Assembly: GCA_041498295.1 (NCBI GenBank)
Contig: JBGQIB010000003.1
Coordinates: 1-64,000, forward strand
DNA length: 64,000 nt
From: VGRW01 sp041498295
Lineage (GTDB): Bacteria; Myxococcota_A; UBA9160; SZUA-336
Direction: 5' to 3'
Shown: one piece after another, positions 16,655-25,143 of the stretch
Position numbering within the stretch: the stretch's first letter is position 1
How the letters are laid out: each line of letters opens with the position of its first letter
The notes under the pieces: generated by a model
Database searches by the model: none
What the model saw: only the letters and a program-made list of their open reading frames with translations
What the model was told of the DNA's origin: nothing
Translations under genes and position numbers: made by a program

Positions 16655-17850
16655 CGCGCGAAGTGCTCCGCGGGCGCCCCCGCCGCGGCGCGCCAGTGGC
16701 GCGGCACGCGGCCGAAGCGCGCGCGGAAGCGCTCGGCGAGCGCGAGCGCGAACGCACTCGCGTGCGCGGCCTCGACCGCGTGGACCGTGCAGCCGCCGAA
16801 GCCCGCGCCCGTCATGCGCGCGCCTGCGCAGCCGGCGAGCCCGCGTGAGTCGGAGACCAGCGCATCGCTCTCCGCGCAGCTCACCGCGTAGTCGTCGCGC
16901 AGGCTGGCGTGCGACGCGAAGAGCGCCTCGCCCGCGGCGCCGAGATCCCGGCGGGCGAGCGCGGCGGCGAACGCGCGCACGCGCTGGTTCTCGGTCACGA
17001 CGTGGCGGGCTCGCCGCAGCGCGATCGGATCGAGCGCCCCCTCGAGGGCGACGAGGTCGTCCAGAGACAGCTCGGAGAGCGAAGCGAGCGCTCGCCCGAG
17101 CGCGCGCCGCGCAAGTGCGAGCGCTCGTTCGCACTCCCCGCGCCGCTCTGCGTACGCGCCCGAGCGCAAGCTGCGCTCGACCCCGGTATCGAAGATCCAC
17201 AGCGCGAGTGAGTCCGGCAGCGCGACCGGTCGCGCTTCGAGGCTCGCGCAGTCGAGCCAGAGCGCGGCGCCGGCCTGGCTACACAGAACGGTGAAGGGAT
17301 CCATGATCCCGCACGGCACGCCGACGAACTCCACCTCCGCGCGCTGGCACAGACGCGCTAGCTCCGGCCGATCGCCGCGGGCGAGAATGACGCCGGCCGC
17401 GCCCAGGAGCGCGAGCGCGACCGCGCCCTCGAACGCCGCTGAGCTCGAAAGGCCCGCGCCCTGCGGCAGGTCCGTCTCGACGCAGAGCTCGAAGCCGCGC
17501 GCGGGAATTCGCCCCGCGTCGGCCAACGCTCGAGCCACCCCGCGCGCGTAGTCGAGCCAGTCACTCGCGGGCGGCGCCGCGAGGTCCGCTTCGGACTTGC
17601 CCCGCTCGCGCGACAGCCCGAGCACGCGAGCGTCCGCGCGCGGTCGCAGCGCCACGCGCGTATCCCGGTCGATGGCGACCGGCAACACCAGCCCGCCGTT
17701 GTAGTCGGTGTGCTCGCCGATCAGGTTCACGCGCCCGGGCGCGCGCGCGACGGCCGCCGGCTCGCCTCCGAACGCGGCCTCGAAGCGCCGCTCTATCCCC
17801 GCTCCGCGCTCGTCCAACACGCCTCGTTCGCCCTTACCAAATGGCGGCAC
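16651..17850 (-). CDS. galK: Galactokinase
   Basis: GHMP kinase that phosphorylates galactose at C1. The 399-residue product has RAPGRVNLIGEHTDYNGGLV, the phosphate-binding PQGAGLSSSAAFE, VPCGIMDPFTVL and RMTGAGFGGCTVHAV. No other Leloir-pathway gene is adjacent, so substrate specificity within the GHMP sugar kinases is not fully proven. The annotated GTG start at 17850 could be replaced by a GTG 12 codons in. It is divergent from the second HtrA gene by 38 bases. Confidence 0.88.
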   Translation of the reverse strand: MPPFGKGERGVLDERGAGIERRFEAAFGGEPAAVARAPGRVNLIGEHTDYNGGLVLPVAIDRDTRVALRPRADARVLGLSRERGKSEADLAAPPASDWLDYARGVARALADAGRIPARGFELCVETDLPQGAGLSSSAAFEGAVALALLGAAGVILARGDRPELARLCQRAEVEFVGVPCGIMDPFTVLCSQAGAALWLDCASLEARPVALPDSLALWIFDTGVERSLRSGAYAERRGECERALALARRALGRALASLSELSLDDLVALEGALDPIALRRARHVVTENQRVRAFAAALARRDLGAAGEALFASHASLRDDYAVSCAESDALVSDSRGLAGCAGARMTGAGFGGCTVHAVEAAHASAFALALAERFRARFGRVPRHWRAAAGAPAEHFAR

Positions 17851-17888
17851 GTGGTCTAGCGTCCTAGCCCCATTTTTTCGAGACGTGG

Positions 17889-19274
17889 ATGCACCTGTCC
17901 GACAGTCCCTTCTGGCGCCGCCTGCTGTGCGCGGCGGCGTTCGCGGCCTGTGGGGTCACGCCGTCTCCGGCCGCCGCGGATCGCGAGTCACGGCGCACGC
18001 CGGTGGTGGCCGCGGTAGAGAGCGCCACGCCGGCAACCGTGAATATCACCTCCACACAGGTTGTCGTAGACCAGGCAAATCCCTTCCTGCGCGGCGATCC
18101 GATGTTCGACGAGTTCTTCCGCCGCTTCATGAACCCCCGGGCGAACACCTCGCAGAGCCTGGGCACGGGCGTGATCATCAACAAGGATGGTTTCGTACTC
18201 ACCAATGAACACGTTCTTGCCGGCTCTACACAGATTCGCGTCGGCTTGTCGGATGGACGCCAGTTCGACGCGGAGCTCATCGGCGGCGATCCCGCTTCCG
18301 ACCTCGCGGTCGTGCGCATCAAGACGAAGGACCCGCTGCCGACGCCCAAGCTCGGGAACTCCGACGACGTGATGATCGGCGAGAGCGTGATCGCGATCGG
18401 CAACCCGTTCGGGCTGAACAGCACCGTGACCACGGGCGTCCTCTCCGCGACCAACCGCTCGATCCGCGGCGACGGCCGCGAGTACCACGGCTTCCTGCAG
18501 ACCGACGCGAGTATCAACCCCGGCAACTCCGGCGGGCCGCTGCTCAACATGGACGGCGAGGTGATCGGCATCAACACCGCGATCCTCGGCAACGCGCAGG
18601 GCATCGGCTTCGCGATCCCGATCAACCGCGCGCGCCGCATCGTGGACGACCTGATCCGGCACGGCGAAGTCCAGGCGACCTGGCTGGGCCTCTGGCTGCA
18701 GGAGCTCACGCCGGCGCTGCGCGAGGCGATGGGCTCCGAACAGGCCACCGGCGTGCTGGTCTCGAACGTCTTCGACGGCGCGCCCGCGGCCGCCGCCGGC
18801 ATCCAGCGCGGCGACATCGTGACCTCGCTCGACAGCGCGCCGGTGCACTCGCGCCGCGAGTTCTACGAGATCGCGCGCGGCATCACCGTCGGCGATCGCG
18901 CGAAACTCGCACTCGACCGCAGCGGCAAGAAGCTGAACTTCGAGGTCGAGGCTGTGCGCTTCCCCGAGGCGCGCGCCGACGAACTTGCGCAAGTCTTGCT
19001 CGGGCTCGAGCTCGCGGACCGCACGCCGGCGCTCGCGAAGCAATACGGCCTGCGCAGCGAACACGGGCTCGTCGTGCAGCGCGTGGTTCCGCACAGCGCG
19101 GCCGAGGATCGCGGTCTGCGGCCCGGAGACTTGATCCTCCAGCTCGGCCAAGAGCGGGTCGATGATCGAGTGTCTCTGCGCAAGGCGATCCCGCGGATTC
19201 TCGGCCAGGACGGAGTCGTAGTCGTCGTTCAGCGCGGCCGGGCGGTCGGCAGCGTCATGCTCGAGCTCTGGTAA
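17889..19274 (+). CDS. HtrA/DegP-type periplasmic serine protease with two PDZ domains
   Basis: A 461-residue protein with a signal peptide (hydrophobic to about residue 30), protease triad H108 (VLTNEHVL), D138 (SDLAVV), S214 (NPGNSGGPL), a first PDZ around ATWLGLWLQELTPALRE and a second near the C-terminus (LVVQRVVPHSAAEDRGLRPG). Role inferred: periplasmic protein quality control. It lies 33 bases upstream of the third HtrA gene and the two probably form an operon. Confidence 0.92.
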   Translation: MHLSDSPFWRRLLCAAAFAACGVTPSPAAADRESRRTPVVAAVESATPATVNITSTQVVVDQANPFLRGDPMFDEFFRRFMNPRANTSQSLGTGVIINKDGFVLTNEHVLAGSTQIRVGLSDGRQFDAELIGGDPASDLAVVRIKTKDPLPTPKLGNSDDVMIGESVIAIGNPFGLNSTVTTGVLSATNRSIRGDGREYHGFLQTDASINPGNSGGPLLNMDGEVIGINTAILGNAQGIGFAIPINRARRIVDDLIRHGEVQATWLGLWLQELTPALREAMGSEQATGVLVSNVFDGAPAAAAGIQRGDIVTSLDSAPVHSRREFYEIARGITVGDRAKLALDRSGKKLNFEVEAVRFPEARADELAQVLLGLELADRTPALAKQYGLRSEHGLVVQRVVPHSAAEDRGLRPGDLILQLGQERVDDRVSLRKAIPRILGQDGVVVVVQRGRAVGSVMLELW

Positions 19275-19307
19275 CCGGCACACCGGCAGAGCAAGGAGAA
19301 AGCAAGA

Positions 19308-20783
19308 ATGTTCAAGGCCTCCCGTCACTACGTATTGTTGGGAAGCGCGGTCGCGCTGCTCGCCCTGGCCGGCGTGTCGCCGGGGATGCGCTCCGCAAGC
19401 GCCGGAATCGCGAAGCCGTTCTGGACCGAAGGCGATCCAGGCGACGCCTCGGGACGACCGGACTCGTTCGCCGACCTCGCCGACAAAGTGTCTCCGGCGG
19501 TCGTCAACATCAAAGTCGAGCGCAAGACCAGCATGAAGGGCGGCCCGGAGGAGCTCTTCGAGGAGTTCTTCGGACAGCGCAAGCCGGGCGAGAAGGGTGA
19601 GAAGGGTGAGAAGCACGCGCCGCCGCACCAGATGCGCGTGCCGTCGACCGGGTCGGGATTCGTCGTCTCGCCCGACGGCCTGATCGTCACGAACAATCAC
19701 GTCGTCGAGAGCGCCGACAAAGTCGTCGTGGTCTTCCAGGACGGCACGGAGAAGGAAGCGAAGATCGTCGGCCGCGACCCGAAGACGGACCTCGCGCTGA
19801 TCAAGGTGGCGGTGGAGAAGCCGATCGCGATCGTCCCGCTCGGTGACTCGGAGCATCTGCGCGTCGGCAGTTGGGTCATGGCGATCGGGAATCCGTTCGG
19901 CCTCGATCACACGGTCACGGTCGGGATTCTCTCCGCGAAGGGTCGTTCGAACTTCGGCGGCGAGCAGATCGCCGGCCCGTACGACGATTTTCTGCAGACC
20001 GACGCGAGCATCAACCCGGGTAACTCGGGCGGACCGCTGTGCGACATGAAGGGCCGCGTCATCGGCATCAACACGGCGATCGCGGCGAACGGCCAGGGCA
20101 TCGGCTTCGCGATCCCGATCGACATGGTGAAGAGCCTCCTGCCGCAGCTTCTGGAGCACGGCTCGGTGACTCGCGGTTGGCTCGGCGTGCAGATCCAACG
20201 AGTCACTCCCGCGCTCGCCAAGACCTTCAAGCTCGGCGATCAGAAGGGCGCCCTCGTCGGCCAGGTCTTCGACGACAGCCCGGCCTCGAAGGCGAAGCTC
20301 GAGCGCGGCGACGTCATCACGAAGTTCGACGGCAAGGACATCCGCGACTACGACGACCTGCCGCGCATCGTCGCGAGCACGCCGCCCGGCGCCGCGGTCG
20401 ACGTCGTGATCCTGCGCGACGGCAAGGAGCGGAAGCTCAAGGCGACCCTCGAGAAGATGAAGGAAGAAGAGATCCAGCCCGCCAGCAACGAGCAAACCGA
20501 CAGTGACTGGGGCTTCGAGGTGCAGCCGATGAGCGACGAGATCGCGAGTCAGCTCGGCCTCTCGGCCGGCACGAAGGGCGTCGTGGTCGCGAGCGTCGAT
20601 CCCGAATCCGCCGCGGCGCGCGCTGGCCTGCGCCGCGGGGACGTGATCCTCGAAGCGAATCGGACCGAGATCAGCTCGCCCAAGCAGCTGAAGGACGCCC
20701 TGGGCAAGAGCGCCGACTCGGCGGTGCTCCTGGTTCAGCGCGGGGACGGAACCTTGTATCTCGCGATCGAGAAGGACAGCTAG
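19308..20783 (+). CDS. DegP/DegQ/MucD-type periplasmic serine protease
   Basis: A 491-residue HtrA protein, the most canonical of the three. Signal peptide at about 1-32; triad H131 (IVTNNHVV), D161 (TDLALI), S240 (NPGNSGGPL). PDZ1 starts at RGWLGVQIQRVTPALAK and PDZ2 around GVVVASVDPESAAARAGLRRG. A short collagen-like GEKGEKGEK run lies at about 94-102 in the LA-loop area. A clear AAGGAGA ribosome site precedes the ATG. It is likely a chaperone-protease for envelope proteins. Confidence 0.94.
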   Translation: MFKASRHYVLLGSAVALLALAGVSPGMRSASAGIAKPFWTEGDPGDASGRPDSFADLADKVSPAVVNIKVERKTSMKGGPEELFEEFFGQRKPGEKGEKGEKHAPPHQMRVPSTGSGFVVSPDGLIVTNNHVVESADKVVVVFQDGTEKEAKIVGRDPKTDLALIKVAVEKPIAIVPLGDSEHLRVGSWVMAIGNPFGLDHTVTVGILSAKGRSNFGGEQIAGPYDDFLQTDASINPGNSGGPLCDMKGRVIGINTAIAANGQGIGFAIPIDMVKSLLPQLLEHGSVTRGWLGVQIQRVTPALAKTFKLGDQKGALVGQVFDDSPASKAKLERGDVITKFDGKDIRDYDDLPRIVASTPPGAAVDVVILRDGKERKLKATLEKMKEEEIQPASNEQTDSDWGFEVQPMSDEIASQLGLSAGTKGVVVASVDPESAAARAGLRRGDVILEANRTEISSPKQLKDALGKSADSAVLLVQRGDGTLYLAIEKDS

Positions 20784-20831
20784 GACCTAGCGCTCGGTTC
20801 CGGCTCCGCTTGCGGCCTACGCCGCGGTGCT

Positions 20832-20883
20832 CTCCTCGTGGGTCCCTTCTCGCTCGCGGACTCGCTGCGAAACCCACTCGTCG
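20832..20883 (+). repeat. Left arm of 52-bp perfect inverted repeat
   Basis: This 52-base stretch (starting CTCCTCGTGGGTCCCTTCTC) is the exact reverse complement of 22811-22862. It lies between the third HtrA gene and the TetR gene. The rest of 20784-21021 holds no convincing gene. Confidence 0.9.
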
Positions 20884-21021
20884 AGCAGCCGCGTCGCGGC
20901 CGCTGCGCTCCTCGCCTGCACGCGCAGGCTAGTGGTGCGAGTCACTGAGTCGATCGAATCGACCTCGGTGCTCGCGGCAGACGACTCAACCTCTTCCGAC
21001 GGCGCGAGCCGAAGGAGGCCC

Positions 21022-21648
21022 TCACTTCGCGTCGACGAGCTGCTCGAGCAGCGGCGCAAGGATCTTGATCAGATCGGCTGGCTCGGCATCGGCCAGGGCG
21101 GAGAGGCGAATCATTTGGCGCATCACCTGGAAGCCCGCGACCAGCGAGAGCACTAGCGCGGCGCGTTGGGGCGCGAGCTCTCCCCGGAGCGCCGCGGTCA
21201 TCACCCGTTGATGGTGTCTCTCGATCTGCACTCGTCCGATTTCCGCGGCGCGTTTGCTGGACGCGGAGTGGAGCATGATCAGGAAACCCTCGAGAGGGGT
21301 GGCGCTCGTCTTCGTAATACTGATGAGCGCAGCGGCGATGTCTTCGCCGCGGGTGGGTGACTCGAGGATCTCCTTGGTCAGGATGCTGGGGGTCGCCATG
21401 CTCGCGGCAACGACCTCGGCGAACAGTTTCTCCTTCGATCCGAAGTAGCGATTGACCAGCATCGCAGTCACTCCCGCCGCGGCCGCGATCTCCCGCACAC
21501 CGGCGCCGTCGTACCCCGCCCGCGCGAAGGCCTGCCGCGCCGAGGTGAGAATCGCCTCGCGTGTGGCGGCGGCGTCTCGGCGTCGCGCGGGAGCGGTCTG
21601 CTTCGCCGCCTCGGCCCTTCTAATTCTACGACTGTAGACTTTCCTCAC
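21022..21648 (-). CDS. TetR-family transcriptional regulator
   Basis: A 208-residue regulator. The HTH is visible as AAATREAILTSARQAFARAG, VREIAAAAGVTAMLVNRYFGSKEKLFAEV at about 27-75; the C-terminal ligand domain is unassigned. It starts at a GTG at 21648, only 24 bases from the divergent SDR gene, so it very probably represses that gene and itself through the shared gap. Both genes are enclosed by the 52-bp inverted repeat. Confidence 0.9.
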   Translation of the reverse strand: MRKVYSRRIRRAEAAKQTAPARRRDAAATREAILTSARQAFARAGYDGAGVREIAAAAGVTAMLVNRYFGSKEKLFAEVVAASMATPSILTKEILESPTRGEDIAAALISITKTSATPLEGFLIMLHSASSKRAAEIGRVQIERHHQRVMTAALRGELAPQRAALVLSLVAGFQVMRQMIRLSALADAEPADLIKILAPLLEQLVDAK

Positions 21649-21672
21649 GGTTCGAAGTATACAAGTGCAGAC
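21649..21672. promoter_or_regulatory. Divergent tetR/SDR promoter-operator gap
   Basis: The 24-base gap contains AAGTATACAAG centred on the palindrome GTATAC, an AT-rich spot in a GC-rich region. It is the only sequence that can serve both divergent genes closely, so it is the likely TetR operator; the exact boundaries are inferred. Confidence 0.35.
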
Positions 21673-22695
21673 ATGAAGACGCCCGACAGAGAGACCGTGC
21701 TCGTTACCGGCGGAACTGGATTCATCGCCAGTTGGTGCATCGTCGAGCTTCTGAAGCGTGGGTACACGGTCCGCACCACCGTACGCAGTCTCTCGAGAGA
21801 GCCCGCCGTGCGAGCGGCCATCGCATCCGCCACTGACTCAGGCGATCTCCTGACATTCTTCGCGGCCGACCTGACCCAGGACGAGGGCTGGGACGCCGCC
21901 ATGGCGGGTTGTGACTACGTCCTTCACGTCGCCTCACCGCTGGGGGGCGGTGGATCTCGGGATCCGAATGCACTGCTCGCCCCCGCGCGTGACGGCACGC
22001 TGCGCGTCCTCCGCGCTGCGACGAAGGCGGGGGTCAAGCGCGTGGTGATGACTTCAGCGGCGGCCACGGCCAGACCGCGGCAAGGCTCGGACATCGTCAG
22101 CGACGAGAGTGTCTGGGCGGACCCGACCGATCCGCAGTTCGACCCCTATCGGCAGTCGAAGATACTCGCGGAGCGTGCGGCCTGGGACTTCATGGCAGGA
22201 AGCACCGGACTGACCACGTTTGCGACCGTCCTTCCCGGTGCGGTGTTCGGCCCCGTGCTGACGAAGGAGAAGCTCGGTTCGGTTCGTATCGTCCAGGGCT
22301 TGCTGGAGGGTCGACCCGCCGGCATTCCCCGCCTCGGATTCTTCGTCGTCGACGTGCGCGATCTGGCTGAGTTACACGTGCGCGCCATGATCTCGGCCGA
22401 GGCCGCCGGACAGCGCTTCCTTGCAACCGGTGACTTCATGTGGATGAAGGACATTGCAAGCACGCTGCGAGCGAGACTGGGCGAGCGAGCCAGCAAGGTA
22501 CCGACCCGCGGCCTACCGGACTTCGTCGTCCGATTCCTGTCGTTGTTCATTCCGCAGATGAGGATGCTCACGCGGGACCTCGGGCGCAGAAATGACGTCA
22601 CGTCCGAGAAGGCGCGGCGCGTGCTCGGCTTCTCGCCGCGCCCCGCGACGACGACGGTGGTCGACTGCGCGGAGAGCCTGGTCGGCGGGAATTAG
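21673..22695 (+). CDS. Extended SDR oxidoreductase (dihydroflavonol-reductase-like)
   Basis: A 340-residue NAD(P)H-dependent epimerase/reductase. The Rossmann nucleotide motif is VLVTGGTGFIASWCIVELL; the catalytic YRQSK (YxxxK) follows DPTDPQFDP; VLPGAVFGPVL is typical of the extended SDR class. The closest named relatives are dihydroflavonol 4-reductase-like and aldehyde/ketone reductases. The substrate cannot be told. Probably controlled by the divergent TetR. Confidence 0.85.
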   Translation: MKTPDRETVLVTGGTGFIASWCIVELLKRGYTVRTTVRSLSREPAVRAAIASATDSGDLLTFFAADLTQDEGWDAAMAGCDYVLHVASPLGGGGSRDPNALLAPARDGTLRVLRAATKAGVKRVVMTSAAATARPRQGSDIVSDESVWADPTDPQFDPYRQSKILAERAAWDFMAGSTGLTTFATVLPGAVFGPVLTKEKLGSVRIVQGLLEGRPAGIPRLGFFVVDVRDLAELHVRAMISAEAAGQRFLATGDFMWMKDIASTLRARLGERASKVPTRGLPDFVVRFLSLFIPQMRMLTRDLGRRNDVTSEKARRVLGFSPRPATTTVVDCAESLVGGN

Positions 22696-22810
22696 TGAGA
22701 ACGCCTCGCAGCGCCAGCGAGTGAGAGGTGCGAGCTACCGAGGCCTGTGAGTCCGCCTCGACGCTCGCACAAGACTGCTGACGTTCGCGCGCAGGGCGTA
22801 CGCGCGGCCG

Positions 22811-22862
22811 CGACGAGTGGGTTTCGCAGCGAGTCCGCGAGCGAGAAGGGACCCACGAGGAG
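22811..22862 (-). repeat. Right arm of 52-bp perfect inverted repeat
   Basis: Exact reverse complement of 20832-20883; begins CGACGAGTGGGTTTCGCAGC. It lies between the SDR stop and the acyl-CoA dehydrogenase gene. No gene is supported in 22696-22914. Confidence 0.9.
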
Positions 22863-22914
22863 CGACCGCGCGCACGCCCTACGCGCACCGACGATGCTCG
22901 TGCGTCGGGCGCTC

Positions 22915-24126
22915 CTATCTCACGTTCAAACCCGCCCAGCGCTTCAGCTCGCGTCGGGCGATCACCATCTTGTGCACTTCATCCGGGCCGTCAGCGATGC
23001 GCAGCGAGCGGCCGTTGCGCCACATCGCCGCCACCGGTGTGTCGTCCGAGACGCCGAGTGACCCGAGCGTCTGGATCGCGCGGTCGCAGACGTCCATGAG
23101 CAGGTTCGCTGCGATGACCTTGATCATCGAGATCTCCTGCGCCGCTTCCTTCTTGCCGACGGTGTCCATCTTCCACGCCGTGAAAAGGGTGAAGAGCCGC
23201 GCCTGGTCGATCTCCATCTTCGACTTCGCGATGAAGTCTTGGACGAACTGCTTCGTGCCGAGCGGCTCGCCGCCGACCTTCCGCGAAGCCGCGTAGCTCA
23301 CCATGATTTCGAAGGCGCGCTGCGCGCCGCCGACGCAGCGCATGCAGTGGTGGATGCGGCCGGGGCCGAGCCGCGCCTGCGCGATCGCGAAGCCCGCTCC
23401 CTCCGGGCCGAGCCGGTTCGCGACCGGCACGCGGCAGTCCTCGTAGCGGATCTCGCAGTGACCCCCGCCGCCCGCGTGACCCATCACCGAGACCGCGCGC
23501 ACGATCTTGAAGCCCGGCGTGGTCGTCGGGACGAGGATCATGCTCGCGCGCTGGTGCGGCGCCGCGCTCGGATCGGTGACCGCCATGACGATCGCGAACT
23601 CCGCGCCGATCGCCCCCGAGGTGAACCACTTGTGCCCGTTCAGCACGTACTCCTCGCCGTCGCGCTTCGCCAGCGTGGTGAGCTGCGTCGGGTCCGCGCT
23701 CGAGACTTCCGGCTCGGTCATCGAGAAACACGAGCGGATCTTCCCGTCGAGCAACGGCTGCAGGAACTTCTTCTTCTGCTTCTCGTCGCCGAACTCGGCG
23801 AGGATCTCCATGTTGCCGGTGTCGGGCGCGGCGCAGTTGAAGACGCGCGAAGCGATGCCGACGCGGCCCATGATCTCGGCGAGCGGCGCGTACTCGAGGT
23901 TCGTGAGTCCCGCGCCGTGCTCCTGGTCGGGCAAAAAGAGATTCCAGAGGCCGAGTTTCTTCGCCTTGTTCTTCAGCTCATCGAGAATCTCCGGGAAGTG
24001 ATGCGGATTCCCGGACGCCTCGATCTGCTCCGCCGCGACGCGCTCCGCCGGATAGACGAACTCATCCATGAAGCGCTCGAGCTGGCTCTGAATCTGCTTG
24101 ACCTTGTCGCTGGGTTCGAAATCCAT
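22915..24126 (-). CDS. Acyl-CoA dehydrogenase (ACAD10/11-like)
   Basis: FAD-dependent alpha,beta-dehydrogenation of an acyl-CoA. The 403-residue protein starts MDFEPSDKVKQIQSQLERFM and has CFSMTEPEVSSADPTQL, YVLNGHKWFTSGAIGAEFAI, and the C-terminal DGPDEVHKMVIARRELKRW typical of the ACAD10/11-like branch. It is read on the same strand after the enoyl-CoA hydratase gene, suggesting a shared fatty or branched-chain acid breakdown role. The substrate is unknown. Confidence 0.92.
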   Translation of the reverse strand: MDFEPSDKVKQIQSQLERFMDEFVYPAERVAAEQIEASGNPHHFPEILDELKNKAKKLGLWNLFLPDQEHGAGLTNLEYAPLAEIMGRVGIASRVFNCAAPDTGNMEILAEFGDEKQKKKFLQPLLDGKIRSCFSMTEPEVSSADPTQLTTLAKRDGEEYVLNGHKWFTSGAIGAEFAIVMAVTDPSAAPHQRASMILVPTTTPGFKIVRAVSVMGHAGGGGHCEIRYEDCRVPVANRLGPEGAGFAIAQARLGPGRIHHCMRCVGGAQRAFEIMVSYAASRKVGGEPLGTKQFVQDFIAKSKMEIDQARLFTLFTAWKMDTVGKKEAAQEISMIKVIAANLLMDVCDRAIQTLGSLGVSDDTPVAAMWRNGRSLRIADGPDEVHKMVIARRELKRWAGLNVR

Positions 24127-24166
24127 GGGACTCTTCTGCCTCCGTCGGGGCCGATCCTATCAGGCC

Positions 24167-24219
24167 CCTCAATCGCCCGTGTACTTCGGCGTTCTCTTCT
24201 CCAAGAACGCCTTCACGCC
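24167..24219 (-). repeat. Detached 53-bp copy of the crotonase gene 3' end
   Basis: Identical to 24312-24364, which encodes the last 16 or so residues of the enoyl-CoA hydratase (VKAFLEKRTPKYTGD plus stop). This copy lies downstream of that gene, 145 bases away, and repeats the coding end including the stop. It looks like a partial duplication or a scar of recombination with a paralogous crotonase gene. Confidence 0.85.
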
Positions 24220-24235
24220 TGTACCGGCGGGGCCC

Positions 24236-24257
24236 GGCGCGTGGGCGGCCACGCGCC
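24236..24257. other. GC-rich hairpin between crotonase and acyl-CoA dehydrogenase genes
   Basis: A perfect 9-bp stem (GGCGCGTGG with CCACGCGCC) around the loop GCGG. It lies in the spacer between the two copies of the 53-bp repeat. It could slow or end transcription after the crotonase gene, but no T-run follows, so a classic terminator is not shown. Confidence 0.35.
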
Positions 24258-24311
24258 ACCCGCATTCGCTCGGCTACGCCTCGCTGCTCGGGCCCGAGCG
24301 CTGCCGAGACA

Positions 24312-24364
24312 CCTCAATCGCCCGTGTACTTCGGCGTTCTCTTCTCCAAGAACGCCTTCACGCC
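24312..24364 (-). repeat. 53-bp repeat, in-gene copy at the crotonase 3' end
   Basis: The partner of 24167-24219. It covers the final codons and stop of the enoyl-CoA hydratase gene. Confidence 0.85.
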
Positions 24365-25126
24365 CTCGCGAAAGTCGCCGCTGTGCGAGGCGAGGATCTG
24401 GTTTCGGTCTTCCATCGCGATCGCGGCCTCGAGCGTGGGCGCGTCGATGCTCCAGTTGAGACAGTCCTTCGTGAGGCGCACGCCGACGGGAGAGTTGCGC
24501 AGGATGTTGGCGGCCATGTCTCGTCCCGCCTTCTCGAGCTCCGTGTCGGGAACGACGCGCGAGACGAGTCCGGTGGCGAGCGCGCGTGGCGCCTCGATGA
24601 AGCCGCCCGTGAGCAGGAGCTCCGACGCGACCGATGCGCCGACGATACGCGGCAGGAAGTACGACGCGCCGATGTCGCACGCGCCCAGCCCGATGCGGAT
24701 GAAGGCCGCGTTCATGCGCGCCGACTCGCCGGCGATGCGGATGTCCGCCGCGAGCGCGAGCGCAAAGCCGCCGCCCGACGCCGCGCCGTGCACGAGCGCG
24801 ATGAACGGCTGCGCGACGCGGCGCATCTTGATCACGAGCTCCGCGATCCGGTGTTGCCCGCGCAGACTCGCCGAGACACTCGGGCGCAGCGTCGCCGAGC
24901 CGCCCGACTGCGCCTTCAGGTCGAGCCCGGCGCAGAAGCCGCGCCCCGCCCCGCGCAACACGACGACGCGCGCCTCGGTGTCGTCGTGCAGACGGTCCAG
25001 GAAGAGATGCAACTCAGCGATGAGCTGCGGGCTCATCGCGTTCAAGACCTCCGGCCGATTCAGCGTGCAGAACACCAGCCCGTCCGCTTCGCGCGTGACC
25101 ACCAGCGTTTCGTAGCTCTCACTCAT
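24314..25126 (-). CDS. Enoyl-CoA hydratase/isomerase family protein
   Basis: Crotonase-fold protein of 270 residues. Family features are LNRPEVLNAMSPQLIAEL, the oxyanion segment GAGRGFCAGLDLKAQ, VHGAASGGGFALALAADIRIA and FIRIGLGACDIGASYFLPRIVG. The acidic residues that define hydratase activity are not both obvious (GACDIGAS in the second site), so the exact reaction is open. It lies 17 bases after the FAD-oxidase gene and before the acyl-CoA dehydrogenase on the same strand. Confidence 0.88.
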   Translation of the reverse strand: MSESYETLVVTREADGLVFCTLNRPEVLNAMSPQLIAELHLFLDRLHDDTEARVVVLRGAGRGFCAGLDLKAQSGGSATLRPSVSASLRGQHRIAELVIKMRRVAQPFIALVHGAASGGGFALALAADIRIAGESARMNAAFIRIGLGACDIGASYFLPRIVGASVASELLLTGGFIEAPRALATGLVSRVVPDTELEKAGRDMAANILRNSPVGVRLTKDCLNWSIDAPTLEAAIAMEDRNQILASHSGDFREGVKAFLEKRTPKYTGD

Positions 25127-25143
25127 GACTCACCCCTTCTTCC

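Noticed and set aside
17988..20495. An 835-codon open frame antisense to the HtrA genes
   Set aside because: It is the mirror of two well-supported protease genes with clear active sites; its product is a low-complexity Asp/Arg/Val-rich chain with no family features. It arises from the GC-rich codon pattern.
20817..21059. Short frames across the left 52-bp inverted-repeat arm
   Set aside because: Similar short frames appear at the right arm in other reading frames, which indicates that the repeat, not a protein, is conserved.
24062..24265. A small minus-strand frame carrying part of the crotonase end
   Set aside because: It contains only the duplicated 53-bp repeat in another frame plus spacer; treated as a repeat scar, not a gene.
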